64,000 nucleotides of DNA, taken from NCBI RefSeq assembly GCF_020859565.1, contig NZ_JAJHUO010000001.1, positions 304,728-368,727 on the forward strand. The letters are read 5' to 3'. Both the position numbers and the translations under genes were made by a program. The notes under the pieces were generated by a model. The model was not told the DNA's origin. It ran no database searches and saw only the letters and a program-made list of their open reading frames with translations. Positions 17,226 to 26,513 of this stretch are shown in pieces. The stretch is from Saccharothrix luteola (GTDB lineage Bacteria > Actinomycetota > Actinomycetes > Mycobacteriales > Pseudonocardiaceae). Each line of letters opens with the position of its first letter. Position 1 is the first letter of the stretch.

Positions 17226-18162
17226 GCACACCCACCCTCGAACGGCCGCCCACCACGGCTTCCCCGGCGACCGGACAGGGCTCGTGGTGGTCGCGGCACC
17301 AGCGGGAAGCGGCGCCGCACGCGTTCGTCTCACCGTTCTTCGTCCTGTTCGGGCTGTTCATGGCCGTGCCGATCCTGGTGGGCCTGTACCTCAGCTGCAC
17401 CGGGTGGGCCGGGTTGGGCACGCCGAAGTGGGTGGGCTTGCGCAACTACGCGGATCTGCTGACCGACGCGAGCTTCTGGACCTCGGTCGGGAACACCGCG
17501 CTGTACGTGGTGTTCACGCTGCTGGTCGTGGTGCCCGCCGCGTTGCTGACCGCCCAGGCCCTCGACGCCCGGGGGCTGCGCGGGCGGGACGTGTTCCGGC
17601 TGGCGTTCTTCATGCCGGTGGTCATCTCACCCATCGTCATCACGCTGGTGTTCGGGCTGTTCTTCGACACCGAGTTCGGCATCGTCAACGGCGCCCTCAA
17701 GGCCGTGTTCGGGTTCGGCGGCATCGACTGGACCGGTGACCCGTCCTGGGCCAAGGCCACTGTGGTCATCCTGGTGCTGTGGCGCTGGACCCGATACCTG
17801 ACCGTGTTCTTCCTCGCCGGTCTGCAGAACGTGCCGCGTGAGCTGCACGAGGCCGCCGCGATCGACGGCGCGGGACCGCTGCGGCGCTTCACCAGCGTGA
17901 CGCTGCCGGCGCTCAAGCCGGTGACGGCGTTCGTGGCCGTGACCGTGCTGGTGAGCACGCTCAGATCTTCGACGAACCGTTCCTGCTCACCCAGGGCGGG
18001 CCGGGCGAGTCGACGTTGTCGGTGGCGATGTTCGTCTACCGCGCCGGTGTCCAGCGCCAGCAGCTCGGTTACGCCGCCGCCGCGGGCGTGGTGTTCCTCG
18101 TCGTCGTAGCCCTCGGGCTGCCGGCCAACCGCCTGCTCGGCGTGGGAAGGAACTCGCGATGA
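17222..18162 (+). pseudogene. carbohydrate ABC permease, MalF type, frameshifted
   Basis: The first 246 or so codons encode a normal MalF-type permease (PFFVLFGLFMAVPILVGLYL; EAA loop ELHEAAAIDGAGPLRRF). At about 17960 the frame is lost: the sequence reads ACGCTCAGATCTTC, one base short of a codon series for TLQIFDEP. From there the next frame continues the protein, FDEPFLLTQGGPGES and then a last membrane segment, ending in a TGA that overlaps the next ATG by 4 bp. A single-base deletion, real or a sequencing error, explains it. Confidence 0.75.
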
Positions 18163-18849
18163 GCACCATGACCGCCCGTCGTTCGCCCGCCGGCCGCGTG
18201 CTGTACGGGTTCCTGATCGCCCTGCTGGCGGTCTTCGCGCTACCGCTGCTGTGGGCGCTGTCGGCGTCGTTCAAGAGCCGCACCGACATCTCTGCTGGAG
18301 GCGCAGCCGTTCTGGAGCTGGTTCACCATCAGCACGGTCGTCGCCGTGATGTTCAGCTCGTTGGCCGTGCCGTTCGCGGTGATCGTCGTGCCGCTGTTCA
18401 TCATGGTCGCCAAGGCCCGGCCGACCGATCCCTGGTTCGCGCTCGTCGTGCCGTGGGTGGCGCCGGCGTTCGGGATCTTCATGATGCGCCAGTTCACCGA
18501 GCGGGCCGTCCCCGACGAGTTGCTGGACGCCGCGCGCATCGACGGCTGCACGGAGTTCGGCCTGTTCCGCCGGGTCGTGCTGCCCCTGCTGCGCCCGGCG
18601 CTGGGCGCGTTGGGCGTGTGGTCGTTCCTCGACAGCTACAACAGCCTGCTGTGGCCGCTGATCGTGATCATCGAACCGGAGGACTACACGTTGCCGATGG
18701 GAATCCAAACGCTGTTCGGCGCCACCGGGCGGCAGTACGACCTGGGGCTGGCGGGGTCCGTGTTGGCCGCCGTGCCGAGCCTGCTGGTGTTCTTCCTGCT
18801 GCGCAAGCAGTTGCCGGAGGGCTTGACCGCCGGGGCGGTGAAGGGGTGA
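18159..18849 (+). pseudogene. carbohydrate ABC permease, MalG type, with internal deletions
   Basis: The N-terminus (first membrane segment, then SASFKSRTDI) is followed by a frame change; the other frame resumes with LLEAQPFWSWFTISTVVAV and then FSSLAVPFAVIVVPLFIMVA. About 25 residues are missing at the frame change, and the segment between SSLA and VPFAV lacks the membrane helix and loop of about 30 residues normally there. The EAA loop (ELLDAARIDGCTEFGLF) and C-terminus are intact. The stop overlaps the following GTG by 4 bp. Confidence 0.7.
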
Positions 18850-20114
18850 CCCCGGAGAAGCTGACCATCACGCTGTGGGACTTCACCTGGTACACCCGCA
18901 CCGGGCCCGGTGAGCCGTTCGAGGACCTCGACCGGGCGTTCGCCGAAGCCGTGGAACGCGGGTACAACACCGTGCGGATCTGCGCCATGCCGCTGCTGCT
19001 GTTCGGATCCGGCGTCGACACCTCTCGACTGCGCCTCGGCCCGTTGGGCGGTGGTTACGGCTCCCGGGTGCGGTGGTACGACGTGGGCGCGGTCACCGTG
19101 ATCGACGCCCGTGCGTGGTTGCTGGCGCTGTTCCGCGCCGCGCGGCGGCACGACTGCTTCGTCGTCCTGTCGAGCTGGGAGTACCAGCAGAGCCCGTCGT
19201 TCGCCCTGGACCGGGACTGGCTCGACGCCGTGGTGGCGATCGACCCCGAGGACCGCGCCGTCGCCCTCGCCGACGCGCTGGCCGACCTGGTGGACTTCCT
19301 CGCGGCGCACGGGCTGGACGACCGCATGGCGTTCACCGAGCTGCACAACGAGGTGCAGGCCGGTCACCTGGCCGACGGCCTCGACGGCGACCACGTGGTG
19401 GCGCTCCGGCCCCGGTTGGAACGCGGGATCGCGCGGTTCAAGCAGCGCCACCCCGACCGACCCGTCACGGTGAACTACGCGCGGGTCCCGGTCGGCTCGA
19501 TGCGCGGCATCCCGCGCGGCGTGGACGTCGCGGTGTTCCACCCGTACGTGTACGGCGTGCTCGACGAACTGCTCGACGAGTTCGCGTTGCGCGACCCCGC
19601 CCGCCCGTTCCCGCAGGAACGGGCCCACCGCGAGCTGCTGCGCCCCGGCGCGCCCGACTTCGCCGACTGGCAGCCGCCCCGGGACCAGCGGTGGCGGCTG
19701 GACGCCACGATCGTCGGGCAGCGTGAGGTGTACGTGCACGACTGGTGCGACCCGGACAAGTGGGACGCCTGGCTCTACGACCGCTACGCCACCCACCGGA
19801 CGGCCATGCGGCAACAACTGACCACCTGGATCGACGCCGCCGCCGACTGGGCCGCCGAGACCGACGTCCCCCTGGTCTTCGGCGAGGGCTGGATCGGCTA
19901 CACCCCGTTGCACGGGACCTTCGAGGAAGGCCCGGTGGGGGCCGCTTTCTGCCGCACGGCCGCCGCCGAGGCCGCACGGGTCGGGGCGTGGGGCTCCGTC
20001 GTGTGCTCCAACGCCGCCCCGCACCACCCGATGTGGCAGGACGTGACGCTGCAACGCGAGTGCAACGCCCTGCTCCGCGGTGACCGACCTCCGGCTCCGG
20101 AACGTGCGCAATGA
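18846..20114 (+). CDS. cellulase-like clan-A glycoside hydrolase
   Basis: A 422-residue protein resembling the sugar-binding cellulase-like (GH5-related) family. It opens with ITLWDFTWYTRTGPGEPFEDLDRAFAEA, a barrel start with conserved Trp and Asp. MAFTELHNEVQAG has the Asn-Glu pair of the acid/base, and PLVFGEGWIGY offers the nucleophile Glu at the end of strand 7. No signal peptide is present, so it should act on imported material. It shares an operon with the broken transporter and the galactosidase. The substrate is unknown. The GTG start overlaps the permease stop by 4 bp. Confidence 0.7.
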   Translation: MTPEKLTITLWDFTWYTRTGPGEPFEDLDRAFAEAVERGYNTVRICAMPLLLFGSGVDTSRLRLGPLGGGYGSRVRWYDVGAVTVIDARAWLLALFRAARRHDCFVVLSSWEYQQSPSFALDRDWLDAVVAIDPEDRAVALADALADLVDFLAAHGLDDRMAFTELHNEVQAGHLADGLDGDHVVALRPRLERGIARFKQRHPDRPVTVNYARVPVGSMRGIPRGVDVAVFHPYVYGVLDELLDEFALRDPARPFPQERAHRELLRPGAPDFADWQPPRDQRWRLDATIVGQREVYVHDWCDPDKWDAWLYDRYATHRTAMRQQLTTWIDAAADWAAETDVPLVFGEGWIGYTPLHGTFEEGPVGAAFCRTAAAEAARVGAWGSVVCSNAAPHHPMWQDVTLQRECNALLRGDRPPAPERAQ

Positions 20115-20162
20115 CCCGCACCCGTCGACGGGCACGTAGAGGCCGGGGCTGAGCACTGTCAT

Positions 20163-20610
20163 TCAGCTCCCTCCGGGGTGGGGGTCCTCCCCTTCCGCCG
20201 GTCGGGCGAGGATGTCGGTGGTGAGGTCGTCGAGGTTGTCGAGGACGAGTCGGGCGAGGTCGGGTCGGGCGTCGCCGGCCTGGTGGAGGCGGGTTGCGGT
20301 GACGCGCCGGACGAGCCCCTCGAAGCCGGCGAACACGGCGGCCATCCCGGCGTGCAGCGCCGGGGTGTCGGCGACGAGCCGCAGCCGGATCAGTTCCCGC
20401 TCCGGCTCGGCGGCGTAGTCCGCCGCCGCCCGGACGATCACCGCGTGCAGCGAGGCGAGCAGCGGTTCCCCGTCCGGGCGACGGGCGAAGAGCTCCCCGG
20501 CGAGGTCGAGATGGGACCGCAGCCGCCCGAGCACCAGGTCTTCCTTGGAGGTGAAGTAGCGGAGGAACGTCCGCAGCGACACCACGGCGTCGGCGCAGGC
20601 GCCGACCCGG
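20163..20610 (-). pseudogene. TetR-family regulator, N-terminally truncated
   Basis: The frame begins inside the DNA-binding domain with VSLRTFLRYFTSKEDLVLGRL, the recognition helix and helix 4 of a TetR-type HTH, followed by a ligand-domain-like helical region ending EGEDPHPGGS. The first 35-45 residues (helices 1-2) are missing; instead the frame runs into non-family sequence and then the start of the divergent membrane-protein gene. It probably does not make a functional repressor, unless the sequence here has lost bases. Confidence 0.55.
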
Positions 20611-20645
20611 ACCACGGCACCCCGCGCCCCGCTTAAGGTGCCGGG

Positions 20646-21080
20646 ATGGCGGAGGACGGGTTCGTCGAAGTACGCGGGGCCAACCGGGGCAACAACGTGG
20701 TCCTGCACCTGTTCGCCGTGGCGTTGATGGTCACCGGACCGATCGTCTACGCGGCCGACGACGACGGCGGCACCGTCGGCATCGTGCTCACCGTGGTCCT
20801 GCTGCCCCTGGGCATCGCCGTGTGGCGCGGTATCGCGCGCGCCAAGCGGCGGCTGCTGCGCCTGGACGAGGTGGGCCTGCCCGCGACCGCCGAGGTCCTG
20901 TCCATGGAGCCGATCAGCGAGGACTCCGCGGTCCGCGTGCGGCTCCGGATCAGCGGCCCGGACGTGCCCGAGTTCGAGATCGAGCACGACGCCGGGTACC
21001 ACCCCGGTCTGAGGCCGGGGAACAAGCTCGTCGCGGCGGTCGACCCCGACGACCACCGCGACTTCGAACTGGACTACTGA
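20646..21080 (+). CDS. small membrane protein, DUF3592-like
   Basis: A 144-residue protein with two hydrophobic segments (about residues 20-37 and 43-60), a basic stretch (ARAKRRLLRLD) and then a soluble beta-rich domain starting VGLPATAEVLSMEPI, in which GLRPGNKLVAAVDPDD resembles the ligand-free DUF3592/OB-like tail domains of small actinobacterial membrane proteins. No function can be given. It follows the truncated regulator head to head; no partner gene is evident. Confidence 0.7.
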   Translation: MAEDGFVEVRGANRGNNVVLHLFAVALMVTGPIVYAADDDGGTVGIVLTVVLLPLGIAVWRGIARAKRRLLRLDEVGLPATAEVLSMEPISEDSAVRVRLRISGPDVPEFEIEHDAGYHPGLRPGNKLVAAVDPDDHRDFELDY

Positions 21081-21110
21081 GCCACGTCGCGCACCGGTCG
21101 ACGTCGTCGG

Positions 21111-22295
21111 TCAGTCGTCGATCGCCTGGTAGACAGCGGTCCAGAGGTCGTGCCACAGCGGCAACCTCTGGTCACCCGTGTGCCCCCGCTGCAGGAAGAA
21201 GATCGCCGTCAGGTCCTCGGCCGGATCGTTGTACCAGGCGGTGCCGTAGAAGCCGGACCACCCGTAGCTGCCGACCGACGGGCCGAACCGACTGGGGTGG
21301 GTCAGGACCGACATCCCGAAGCCCCAGCCCAGCTCGTTCCCCAGCCAGAACCCGGGGACCGCCTTCTGCGCCGAGGTCAGGTGGTCGGTGGTCATCAGCG
21401 TGACCGACGGTCGGGAGAGCACCCGCCGACCGCCGTGGGAACCGCCGGCCAGCAGGGCCGCGGCGAAGGCGAAGAAGTCCTGGGCGGTCGTGACGAGCCC
21501 GCCGCCACCTGATTCGAACGCCGGCGGTCGGCTCCACCGCCCGTCGGGGCCGTCGTCCACGACCGGCTCGCCGGTGGCCGCGTTGTCGCGCTGGTACGCC
21601 GTCGACAGCCGGGCGATGTCCTCGCCGCTGACGCTGAAGGCGGTGTCCTTCATCCCGAGCGGATCGCAGACCCGTTCGCGCAAGGCGTCCCCGAAGGACA
21701 TGCCGGTGGCCCTGGCGATGAGCACGCCGGTCACGTTGGAGGCGGTGTCGTACATCCAGTGCTCACCCGGCTGGTGGGAGAGCGGGAGCTTGCCCAGCCC
21801 GCGCACCCACTCGTCCGGCGACGAGTAGTCGAGCGCGTTCACCGCGTCGACGATCGGGACCCGTCCCGGCTTGGTCGGCAGCACGCCGATGCCGCAGGTG
21901 TACGTCAGCAGGTTCCGCAGCGTGATCGGGTGTCGCGCCGCGACGGTGTCGTCCAGCGGCCCGTGGGGATTGGCGAGCACGGTCATGTCCGCCAACTCCG
22001 GGAGGAGGTCGTCGACGGGGTCGTCGAGGCGCAGGGTGCGGTCGTCGACGAGCGTCATCGCGCACGCGGCGACGATCGGCTTGCTCATCGAGGCCAAGCG
22101 GAAGATCGTGTCGGCCGCCATCGGGGTCCCCGAGCCCGCGCCCTCGAACGCGAGGGTGCCCGTCGCTTCGACGTGCACCTCGCCGTGGCGGGCGAGAACG
22201 CCCACCGCACCGGGCACGAAGCCGGACTCGACCTGGCGCTCCAGCAGCTCCCGCACCCGGGCCGGCCGTTTCGACGAGAAGCCACCAGTGGCCAT
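21111..22295 (-). CDS. serine hydrolase, beta-lactamase class C / esterase family
   Basis: A 394-residue cytosolic member of the PF00144 family. The nucleophile motif Ser-x-x-Lys is in FRLASMSKPIV, at about residue 70; HWMYDTASNVTGVLIARATG supplies the usual Tyr block; LGWGFGMSVL is near the third motif. No signal peptide is present, arguing for an esterase or peptidase rather than a periplasmic beta-lactamase. The chosen ATG starts MATGGFSSKR; a second ATG lies five codons upstream. It stands alone, with its promoter in the 400-base region before the exporter genes. Confidence 0.82.
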   Translation of the reverse strand: MATGGFSSKRPARVRELLERQVESGFVPGAVGVLARHGEVHVEATGTLAFEGAGSGTPMAADTIFRLASMSKPIVAACAMTLVDDRTLRLDDPVDDLLPELADMTVLANPHGPLDDTVAARHPITLRNLLTYTCGIGVLPTKPGRVPIVDAVNALDYSSPDEWVRGLGKLPLSHQPGEHWMYDTASNVTGVLIARATGMSFGDALRERVCDPLGMKDTAFSVSGEDIARLSTAYQRDNAATGEPVVDDGPDGRWSRPPAFESGGGGLVTTAQDFFAFAAALLAGGSHGGRRVLSRPSVTLMTTDHLTSAQKAVPGFWLGNELGWGFGMSVLTHPSRFGPSVGSYGWSGFYGTAWYNDPAEDLTAIFFLQRGHTGDQRLPLWHDLWTAVYQAIDD

Positions 22296-22698
22296 CCGCG
22301 CCCACCTCATCCCATCCGCCCGCACGTCGCCGTGGCGCGACGACCGTAGCCTCCCGCGACGACGCCGGGGAGAAGCCTTCGTCCCGGCACTACGGCTTGT
22401 CGGCATGTCGGGCTGCACGCCCTTCGGGTGTTCAGTCCAACGTGACGTCCTCTGTGGACAGCGCACTGGACCGACCGGAGCAACGTCCGGCGAGGTGCAC
22501 GAGAAGACCCGTGCGGAGTCACGCAATCACTTCCTTGAAGGTGCTCGCACCCCTGTGCTTGGATGCCCTGGGGCCCCTGGCCGACCGGTTGAGGATTGGC
22601 GCCCATTCGACGTCACGAGAACCGTGGCACTGCGCCCGCGCCCAATTCGACGAGCCGTTGGTCGACGAACCGCACCACCGGAGAACCGCGGGAGCGCC
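22296..22698. other. 403-base divergent intergenic region, no gene seen
   Basis: This region separates the serine hydrolase from the exporter operon and must hold promoters for both. Open frames through it have no family-like sequence, and base use is less biased than in genes. I found no convincing -35/-10 pair or palindrome. A GGGAG ribosome site lies immediately before the exporter ATG. Confidence 0.5.
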
Positions 22699-24729
22699 AT
22701 GACGACCGGAACACCTCCCGCGACGCCCTGGTTGCGCGCCACGTGGGCGAACTGGGTGGACGAGGCGGTGCGGCAGCGGCTGCGGATCGCGCGGTTGCTG
22801 CCGTCCGGGGGTGTGGGCCTGGTCGTGTTCCTGGCCGTGCTCAACCTCGTGCTCGGCCTGCTACCGGTCGCCTTCGTGGTCGCGACGAGCATGATGGTCG
22901 GCGAGGTGCCCGCCGCGGTCGACGGCGGGATCGGCAGCGCGGCCTGGGACCGGCTGACCTCGATCTTCCTGCTCGCCGCCGCCGCGTTCCTGCTCACCCA
23001 GATCCTCACCCCCGTGGGCAACGCCCTGGGCGAGCAGTTGCGCCGACGGGTGGACAGCGCGCTGCGGGACGACGCGATGGCGTTGATGCTGCGGCCGGTC
23101 GGCATCGGGCCGTTGGAGGACCAGCGCACGCTGGACGAGCTGAACGAGGCCGTGCGCGCCTTCGACCGCGACTGGGGCACACCGGGGCAGGCGTGCTTGG
23201 GCATGGTGGCGCTGATCGCCCGCTACACCCGCCTGCTGGCCCTGGTGGTCGTCATCGGACTGACGATCGGGTGGCCCGCGGGGCTCGGGGTCGGCGCGGC
23301 GGTGATGGCCTTCCGCTACGGCCAGCGCGGCGGGTTGCGCAAGTACTCGCGGGTGGGGCGCGACCTCATCGGCAGGATGCGCGAGATCGGCTACCTCAAC
23401 GAGCTCACGATGACCGACGTGGCGGCGAAGGAGATCCGGGTGTTCGGCCTCACCGGCTGGCTCGCGGATCGCTACGCGGACGTGTGGAAGACCGTGCGCA
23501 ACACCCTCGAACGGGCGCGCCGCCGCGTCTACCTGACCCCGTACCTGCTGCTGACGGCCGTCGGTCTGCTGCTGGCCGGTGCCGCGATGGTGTACGCCGC
23601 TCAACTCGGTGCGACCGGTCAGGTGAGCCTGACCGCGTTGGCGCTCGGGGTGCAGGCGGTCGCGTTGGCGATGTCGCTCGGCGGCCACTACCCCGAGTCG
23701 GACACCAGCACGCAGTTCGCGATGCAGTCGCTGACCGCGCTGCAACGGTTGCGCGACCGGCTCGACGAGCTGGACGAGGGGCAGCCGCGGCCCGGTCGGC
23801 TCGAGGTGCCCGCGGGCACGCCCGCCAGGTCGCTCGCCTTCGACCGCGTCGGCTTCCACTACCCCGGCTCGGACCGCACCGTGCTCGACGGCATCGAGCT
23901 GGAGCTGCCCGCCGGGCGCTGCACGGCGGTGGTCGGGGTCAACGGCGCGGGCAAGACCACCCTGGTGAAGCTGCTCGCGCGGCTGTACGAGCCGACGTCG
24001 GGTGCGGTGCGCGCGGACGGCGTGGACATCGCGGAGTTCGACCCGGTGCGGTGGCGCCGCCAGGTCGGGGTGATCTTCCAGGACTTCGTGCGCTACGAGT
24101 TGACCGCGGCCGAGAACATCGCGCTGGGCGCGGCGCACGTGCCGGTGGACCGGGCGGTGGTGCTGCGTGCCGCGCAACGGGCCGGGATCGCCGACGCGCT
24201 GCTCGCCCTGCCCGACGGCCTGGACACGCCGCTCTCGCGCGCCTACCCGGGCGGGACGGACCTGTCCGGCGGGCAGTGGCAGCGCATCGCCATCGCCCGT
24301 GCGTTCTACGCCTTGGAGGCGGGTGCGACGGTGCTGGTACTGGACGAGCCGACCGCGGCGCTGGACGTGCGCGCCGAGGTGGCGTTCTTCGACCGGTTCG
24401 TGGAGCTGACGCGCGGGGTGACCTCGCTGCTCATCTCGCACCGGTTCTCCAGCGTGCGGCGGGCCGACCACATCGTGGTGGTGGACGGCGGGCACGTGGT
24501 GGAGCGGGGCTCGCACGACGAGCTGGTCGCGGCGGGCGGCCACTACGCACGCCTGTTCGCCTTGCAGGCGAAGCGATTCGCCCGCGGGCTGGACGCCGAG
24601 GACGCCGAGGACACCGACGCCGTGGACGACGACGCGCCGGGCGCCGGCACGGCCACCAGGCACCCGGCAGATCAGCCGGCGGTCGATGGCGCGGCGGCGG
24701 ACGTCGTGGTGGAAGGGGTCGGCCGGTGA
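22699..24729 (+). CDS. ABC exporter half-transporter, TMD-NBD (subunit 1)
   Basis: A 676-residue half-transporter: a membrane domain to about residue 340, then an ATPase domain with Walker A GVNGAGKTTLVK, signature LSGGQWQRIAIARAF, Walker B VLVLDEPTAALD and switch His in LLISHRFSS. A 40-residue acidic tail rich in Asp, Ala and Glu follows. It forms a heterodimer with the next gene, which starts in its stop codon. The chain from this gene through hydroxymandelate oxidase is an overlapping operon, which suggests the exporter pumps out the cluster product. Confidence 0.9.
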   Translation: MTTGTPPATPWLRATWANWVDEAVRQRLRIARLLPSGGVGLVVFLAVLNLVLGLLPVAFVVATSMMVGEVPAAVDGGIGSAAWDRLTSIFLLAAAAFLLTQILTPVGNALGEQLRRRVDSALRDDAMALMLRPVGIGPLEDQRTLDELNEAVRAFDRDWGTPGQACLGMVALIARYTRLLALVVVIGLTIGWPAGLGVGAAVMAFRYGQRGGLRKYSRVGRDLIGRMREIGYLNELTMTDVAAKEIRVFGLTGWLADRYADVWKTVRNTLERARRRVYLTPYLLLTAVGLLLAGAAMVYAAQLGATGQVSLTALALGVQAVALAMSLGGHYPESDTSTQFAMQSLTALQRLRDRLDELDEGQPRPGRLEVPAGTPARSLAFDRVGFHYPGSDRTVLDGIELELPAGRCTAVVGVNGAGKTTLVKLLARLYEPTSGAVRADGVDIAEFDPVRWRRQVGVIFQDFVRYELTAAENIALGAAHVPVDRAVVLRAAQRAGIADALLALPDGLDTPLSRAYPGGTDLSGGQWQRIAIARAFYALEAGATVLVLDEPTAALDVRAEVAFFDRFVELTRGVTSLLISHRFSSVRRADHIVVVDGGHVVERGSHDELVAAGGHYARLFALQAKRFARGLDAEDAEDTDAVDDDAPGAGTATRHPADQPAVDGAAADVVVEGVGR

Positions 24730-26513
24730 TCGAGGTCGTTCGCGGTGGCTGGGAGTTGTTCCTCATCGCCTGGCGGGAGAGCCGGTACCGGTTGGTGCTC
24801 GCCATCGTGCTCATGATCGCCCAGGCGTCGGCGATGCCGCTGGCCGCGCCCGCCCTGGCCGCGTTGGCGGACTCGGCGCTGGCGGGGGACGTCCGGGGCG
24901 CGTCCGTGGCGGCGGTGCTGGTCGTGGTCGCGGTGATCGCCGCGCTGACCGCCGGGCACTTCGCCCACATCTTCTACTTCGAGCTCGGCGACCGCGCGGT
25001 GCCGCGCCTGGAGCGCGAGCTGATCGAGATGACCAACGGCTCGGCCGGGCTGGAGCACCACGAGCGACCCGAGTACGCCGACAAGATCCAGGTGCTGCGC
25101 AACGAGCTGCACCGGGCCGGGTGGGGCTCGATGGAGGGCCTGCTGAACAGCCTCGGCCTGCTGGTCGCGATCTCCCTCACCGCGGTCCTGCTGGCGCGGC
25201 TCAACCCGCTGCTGTTGCTGCTGCCGCTCGCGGCCGTGCCGCCGGTGCTGCTCGGGCGGCGGGCGGAGTCGATCGTCAACGGCGCGCGCGAGCGTTCGGC
25301 GCTGCCGTCCCGGCGCGCCAAGCACCTGTTCGGGCTCGTGGCGAACGCGGCGTCGGCCAAGGAGCTGCGCGTCGGCGGGTTGGAGTCGGAGCTGCGTGCG
25401 CGCCAGCGCCGGGCCTGGGACGACGCGTCGGCGCAGCTGTGGCGCGGCGAGCGCCGGGCCGTGCTGCTGCGCACCGGCGGTGAGCTGTTCTTCGCCGTGG
25501 CCTACGTGTTGGGCACGTTGCTGGTGCTGCGTGACGCGGTGGCGGGGCGGCGCGGCGTGGGCGACGTCCTGCTCGTGCTGACCTTGGCGTCACAGGTGAA
25601 CCAGCAGGTGACCTCGTCCGTGGCCACGTTGCAGGAGATGCAGCGCACCGGGCGGGTCATGGGCAACATGCGCTGGGTCCGGGCGCTGGTCGCGAGCCAG
25701 GCGCCGCCTCCGCCCGACCGGGACGTGCCCCGACGCGTCCGGGACGGCATCGAGCTGCGCGGCGTGTCCTTCACCTACCCGGGCACCGACCGGCCGGTCA
25801 TCGCCGACGTCGACCTCACCCTGCCCGCGGGTGGCACCGTCGCGTTCGTCGGTGAGAACGGCGCCGGGAAGACCACCCTGATCAAGCTGCTGTGCCGGTT
25901 CTACCCGGTCACCACCGGCACGGTCTCGCTGGACGGCACGGACTTCACCCGCTTCCCCGTGGACGGGTGGCGCGCCCGCATCGCCACGGGGTTCCAGGAC
26001 TTCGCCCGGTTCGAGATGCTCGCACGTGAGAACGTCGGCGTCGGAGAGCTGGCCGAGATCGAATCGGCCGACGCCGTGCACGACGCCCTGCGCCGCGCGC
26101 GCGCCGAGGACGTCCTGGACCGCCTTGAGGACGGTGTCGAAACCCGGCTCGGCAAGACCTACGCCGACGGCGTGGAGCTGTCCGGCGGGCAGTGGCAGAA
26201 GCTCGCGCTCGGCCGGGCCATGATGCGCCGCGAGCCGTTGCTGCTCGTCCTCGACGAACCGACCTCGGCGCTCGACGCGCAGGCCGAGCACCGGTTGTTC
26301 GAGCGGTACGCGGCCGGCGCGCGTGAGGTCGGCCGGCGGACCGGCGCCATCACCTTGCTCGTCTCGCACCGGTTCTCCACCGTGCGCATGGCCGACCTGA
26401 TCGTGGTGGTGGCCGGCGGGCGGGTGGCGGAACACGGTTCGCACGACGAGCTCATGGCCGCGAACGGCCTGTACGCCGAGCTGTACTCGATGCAGGCGGC
26501 GGCTTATGCGTGA
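24726..26513 (+). CDS. ABC exporter half-transporter, TMD-NBD (subunit 2)
   Basis: A 595-residue partner of the preceding half-transporter. About five to six hydrophobic segments precede an ATPase domain with Walker A GENGAGKTTLIK, signature LSGGQWQKLALGRAM, Walker B LLLVLDEPTSALD and LLVSHRFST. Both ATPase sites of the pair look competent. The GTG start overlaps the upstream stop by 4 bp, and its own stop lies within the next gene (8-bp overlap), tying the exporter to the arylglycine gene hmo. Likely substrate: the product of the cluster, by context only. Confidence 0.9.
   Translation: MIEVVRGGWELFLIAWRESRYRLVLAIVLMIAQASAMPLAAPALAALADSALAGDVRGASVAAVLVVVAVIAALTAGHFAHIFYFELGDRAVPRLERELIEMTNGSAGLEHHERPEYADKIQVLRNELHRAGWGSMEGLLNSLGLLVAISLTAVLLARLNPLLLLLPLAAVPPVLLGRRAESIVNGARERSALPSRRAKHLFGLVANAASAKELRVGGLESELRARQRRAWDDASAQLWRGERRAVLLRTGGELFFAVAYVLGTLLVLRDAVAGRRGVGDVLLVLTLASQVNQQVTSSVATLQEMQRTGRVMGNMRWVRALVASQAPPPPDRDVPRRVRDGIELRGVSFTYPGTDRPVIADVDLTLPAGGTVAFVGENGAGKTTLIKLLCRFYPVTTGTVSLDGTDFTRFPVDGWRARIATGFQDFARFEMLARENVGVGELAEIESADAVHDALRRARAEDVLDRLEDGVETRLGKTYADGVELSGGQWQKLALGRAMMRREPLLLVLDEPTSALDAQAEHRLFERYAAGAREVGRRTGAITLLVSHRFSTVRMADLIVVVAGGRVAEHGSHDELMAANGLYAELYSMQAAAYA

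Noticed and set aside
14725-17445. A 906-codon open frame on the minus strand across the beta-galactosidase
   Set aside because: It is antisense to a gene with clear GH35 motifs, has the Arg/Val/Gly-rich composition typical of shadow frames in high-GC DNA, and shows no family-like sequence. The same applies to the many other long antisense frames.
22397-22702. A 101-codon open frame upstream of the exporter
   Set aside because: It has no ribosome site or family-like sequence, overlaps the real exporter start in another frame, and lies in a region with non-coding base use.
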